DNA of 7,288 nt, taken from positions 1 to 7,288 of the forward strand of contig JAHJKV010000040.1 of assembly GCA_018822065.1 (NCBI GenBank), read 5' to 3'. Shown here in pieces: positions 6,190-7,288 of the stretch; the first letter of the stretch is position 1, and the number at the start of each line of letters is the position of its first letter. Source of the stretch: Pseudomonadota bacterium. Its GTDB lineage: Bacteria > Desulfobacterota > Desulfovibrionia > Desulfovibrionales > Desulfovibrionaceae. The position numbers and the translations under genes were made by a program. The notes beneath the pieces were generated by a model, which was not told where the DNA came from, searched no databases, and saw only the letters and a program-made list of their open reading frames with translations.

Positions 6190-6207
6190 GTCGACTGCAC
6201 CAAAGAA

Positions 6208-6239
6208 AAACGCCTCTGGAGACATCTCCAGGGGCGTTT
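6208..6239. terminator. Strong bidirectional intrinsic terminator between convergent genes
   Basis: AAACGCCTCTGGAGA (6208-6222) pairs with TCTCCAGGGGCGTTT (6225-6239) in a 15-bp stem with one T-G wobble and a minimal loop. On the minus strand the stem is followed by a good T-tract (GCGTTTTTCTTT), so it should terminate clpA-aat efficiently. On the plus strand it is followed by TTTCCTT, a weaker tail, ending the zinc-ribbon gene. It lies 18 bases after that gene's stop and 23 bases beyond the aat stop. Confidence 0.88.
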
Positions 6240-6262
6240 CCTTGTGGTCGTGCGCGTAGGAG

Positions 6263-6949
6263 CTATGTCGTGGCTTTCCAATTGCCCCGCAGCGTGGGAA
6301 AATGGAGGGCTTGGCCCAGGAGGTCCAGGAAGCGGCGGCGGCTGATCTCGCTGGCACCGAAGCGTTTCAGGTGGCTGGTGGTCTGCTGGCAGTCGATGAA
6401 CTGAAAATCCCAGGCAGCCAGAGTGCGCACCAGGTGGACAAAGGCGACCTTGGAGGCGTCGGGCTCACTAAAGAACATGGACTCGCCAAAGAAGGCGCGG
6501 CCCAGGGAGATGCCATAGAGCCCGCCAGCAAGCTCGCCGTCACGCCAGGCCTCAACGGAATGACACAGGCCCAGGCGATGCATCTCGGTGTAGGCCTCGA
6601 CCATCTCGGGCACGAGCCAGGTGCCGTCCTGGTCGGGCCGTGGCGTGGCGGCGCACTGCCGGATGACGTCGTCAAAAGCGGTGTCGTAGGTGACGGAGTA
6701 GCATTCCCGGTTCAGCACCCGGCGCAGGCTGCGCGAGACGTGGAGCTGGTCCGGGAAGAGCACCAGGCGGGGATTGGTGGACCACCAGAGGATGGGCGAG
6801 TTTTCGGCATACCAAGGAAAGACGCCGGTGGAATAAGCAGAGATGAGCCGCTCAGGCGTCAGGTCGCCCCCAACGGCCAGGAGCCCGTCCGGATCGGCAT
6901 GCTCCGGATCTGGAAACAGGGGCTCTGCGAAGAGGCGATAAATGGCCAT
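6263..6949 (-). CDS. aat: Leucyl/phenylalanyl-tRNA-protein transferase
   Basis: Transfers Leu or Phe from aminoacyl-tRNA to the N-terminal Arg or Lys of proteins, creating a primary destabilising residue for ClpS/ClpAP. The 228-residue protein is full length (E. coli 234). Family signatures appear in order: GLLAVGGDL at 22-30, STGVFPWY at 40-47, WWSTNPR at 55-61 (most homologues have WWSP-x-PR, so Thr replaces the usual Pro), GTWLVPEMVEAYTEMH at 109-124, SVEAWRDGELAGGLYG at 131-146, FFGESMFF at 153-160, ASK at 165-167, and FQFIDCQQTTSHLKRFGA at 182-199. The start at ATG 6949 (MAIYRLFAEPLFPDP) fits the normal N terminus; its ribosome-binding site (GGGAAAAG) is weak. It lies 23 bases downstream of clpA on the same strand, so the two probably share an mRNA and certainly share a pathway. 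A strong terminator follows. Confidence 0.97.
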   Translation of the reverse strand: MAIYRLFAEPLFPDPEHADPDGLLAVGGDLTPERLISAYSTGVFPWYAENSPILWWSTNPRLVLFPDQLHVSRSLRRVLNRECYSVTYDTAFDDVIRQCAATPRPDQDGTWLVPEMVEAYTEMHRLGLCHSVEAWRDGELAGGLYGISLGRAFFGESMFFSEPDASKVAFVHLVRTLAAWDFQFIDCQQTTSHLKRFGASEISRRRFLDLLGQALHFPTLRGNWKATT

Positions 6950-6972
6950 GGCATCTTTTCCCGGTCCCGGGG

Positions 6973-7288
6973 CTATCCTTGGCTGCCGGAATGACGCGGG
7001 GTGTAGATGAACTTGAAGTGACCGGTGGTGCCGAAGTCCGGCAGCTTGATCGGACTCTTGGCTGCGCCACGGGCCAGCTTGACCTCCACTTCACCACCCT
7101 TGGTCAGGTCGCCGAAGAGCAGGTTGTCCGCGATGGCGTCCTTGATCTCGGTCTGGATGACCCGGGCCATTGGACGCGCCCCGAAGGCGGGGTCGTAGCC
7201 AAGCTTGGCCAGACGGGTGCGCGCCTCCTTGCTGACGGATACTGTGACCTTGCGTTCTGCCAACTGGTCATTGAGTTCGGCCAGAAAC
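6973..7288 (-). CDS. clpA: ATP-dependent Clp protease ATP-binding subunit ClpA, C-terminal 104 residues (partial)
   Basis: Only the end of the gene is in the window; it runs off the right edge, and the first full codon is at 7287. The segment FLAELNDQLAERKVTVSVSK is followed by EARTRLAKLGYDPAFGARPM and ARVIQTEIKDAIADNLLFGD. This is the C-terminal D2 small domain of Clp/Hsp100 ATPases, with the conserved GYDPAFGARPMARVIQ containing the sensor-2 Arg (GAR). The pattern is closer to ClpA ('GARPMARVIQ...LLFG') than to ClpB or ClpC. The last 30 or so residues (KLPDFGTTGHFKFIYTPRHSGSQG) form a tail that differs from the E. coli protein. ClpA unfolds N-degron and other substrates into ClpP; the ClpP-binding loop, Walker motifs and the expected neighbour clpS lie outside the window. 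The adjacent aat supports the ClpA call. Confidence 0.93.
   Translation of the reverse strand, partial: FLAELNDQLAERKVTVSVSKEARTRLAKLGYDPAFGARPMARVIQTEIKDAIADNLLFGDLTKGGEVEVKLARGAAKSPIKLPDFGTTGHFKFIYTPRHSGSQG

Noticed and set aside
6950..6972. Short GC palindrome (CCCGG-GA-CCGGG) between clpA and aat
   Set aside because: The stem is only four to five base pairs with a minimal loop. It is too small to act as a terminator and is likely chance in GC-rich DNA.
6302..6994. 230-codon open frame on the plus strand opposite aat
   Set aside because: Shadow of aat, which is identified by its full set of conserved motifs.

Overview
The window reads as an ordinary chromosomal segment of a sulfate-reducing bacterium of the Desulfovibrionales (Desulfovibrio or Pseudodesulfovibrio type). 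The grounds are GC-rich DNA (roughly 60% by eye), proteins of the delta-proteobacterial type, a clpA-aat pair, and a DUF3880-type glycosyltransferase of the sort common in Desulfovibrio. The assignment to genus is inference; no rRNA or tRNA is present to anchor it. I see no insertion sequence, prophage, CRISPR array or tRNA.

Layout. Left block, minus strand: a complete uvrB (171-2168), followed with no gap by the first 56 codons of a membrane protein (1-170) that looks like a potassium channel with a two-helix pore module. A 77-bp divergent intergenic region holds a good sigma-70 promoter for uvrB and the start of a plus-strand gene of unknown function (2246-2758). That gene converges on a minus-strand glycosyltransferase with a long helical C-terminal extension (2814-4460); a 12-bp perfect inverted repeat separates them and probably terminates both. 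A second divergent gap (4461-4617) leads into a plus-strand pair: a small conserved-looking protein (4618-4914) and a TauE/SafE-family exporter (4927-5664). A 99-bp gap carries a near-perfect sigma-28 (FliA, flagellar) promoter in front of a small zinc-ribbon protein gene (5764-6189). A strong 15-bp hairpin with a T-tract on the minus strand separates it from the converging minus-strand clpA-aat operon (6973-7288 partial, 6263-6949).

How the genes fit together. The clearest functional unit is clpA-aat. Aat tags proteins with an N-terminal Leu or Phe, and ClpA (with ClpS and ClpP, both outside the window) unfolds and degrades them, which is the bacterial N-degron pathway. UvrB belongs to nucleotide excision repair and is not obviously linked to its neighbours except by the abutting channel gene. 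The exporter fits sulfur-anion or organosulfonate metabolism, but its substrate is unknown.

The item most worth following is the sigma-28 promoter. It predicts that the zinc-ribbon gene at 5764-6189, which has no assigned function, belongs to the late flagellar regulon. The second is uvrB, whose only good promoter sits so close to the start codon that the mRNA would be leaderless or nearly so.
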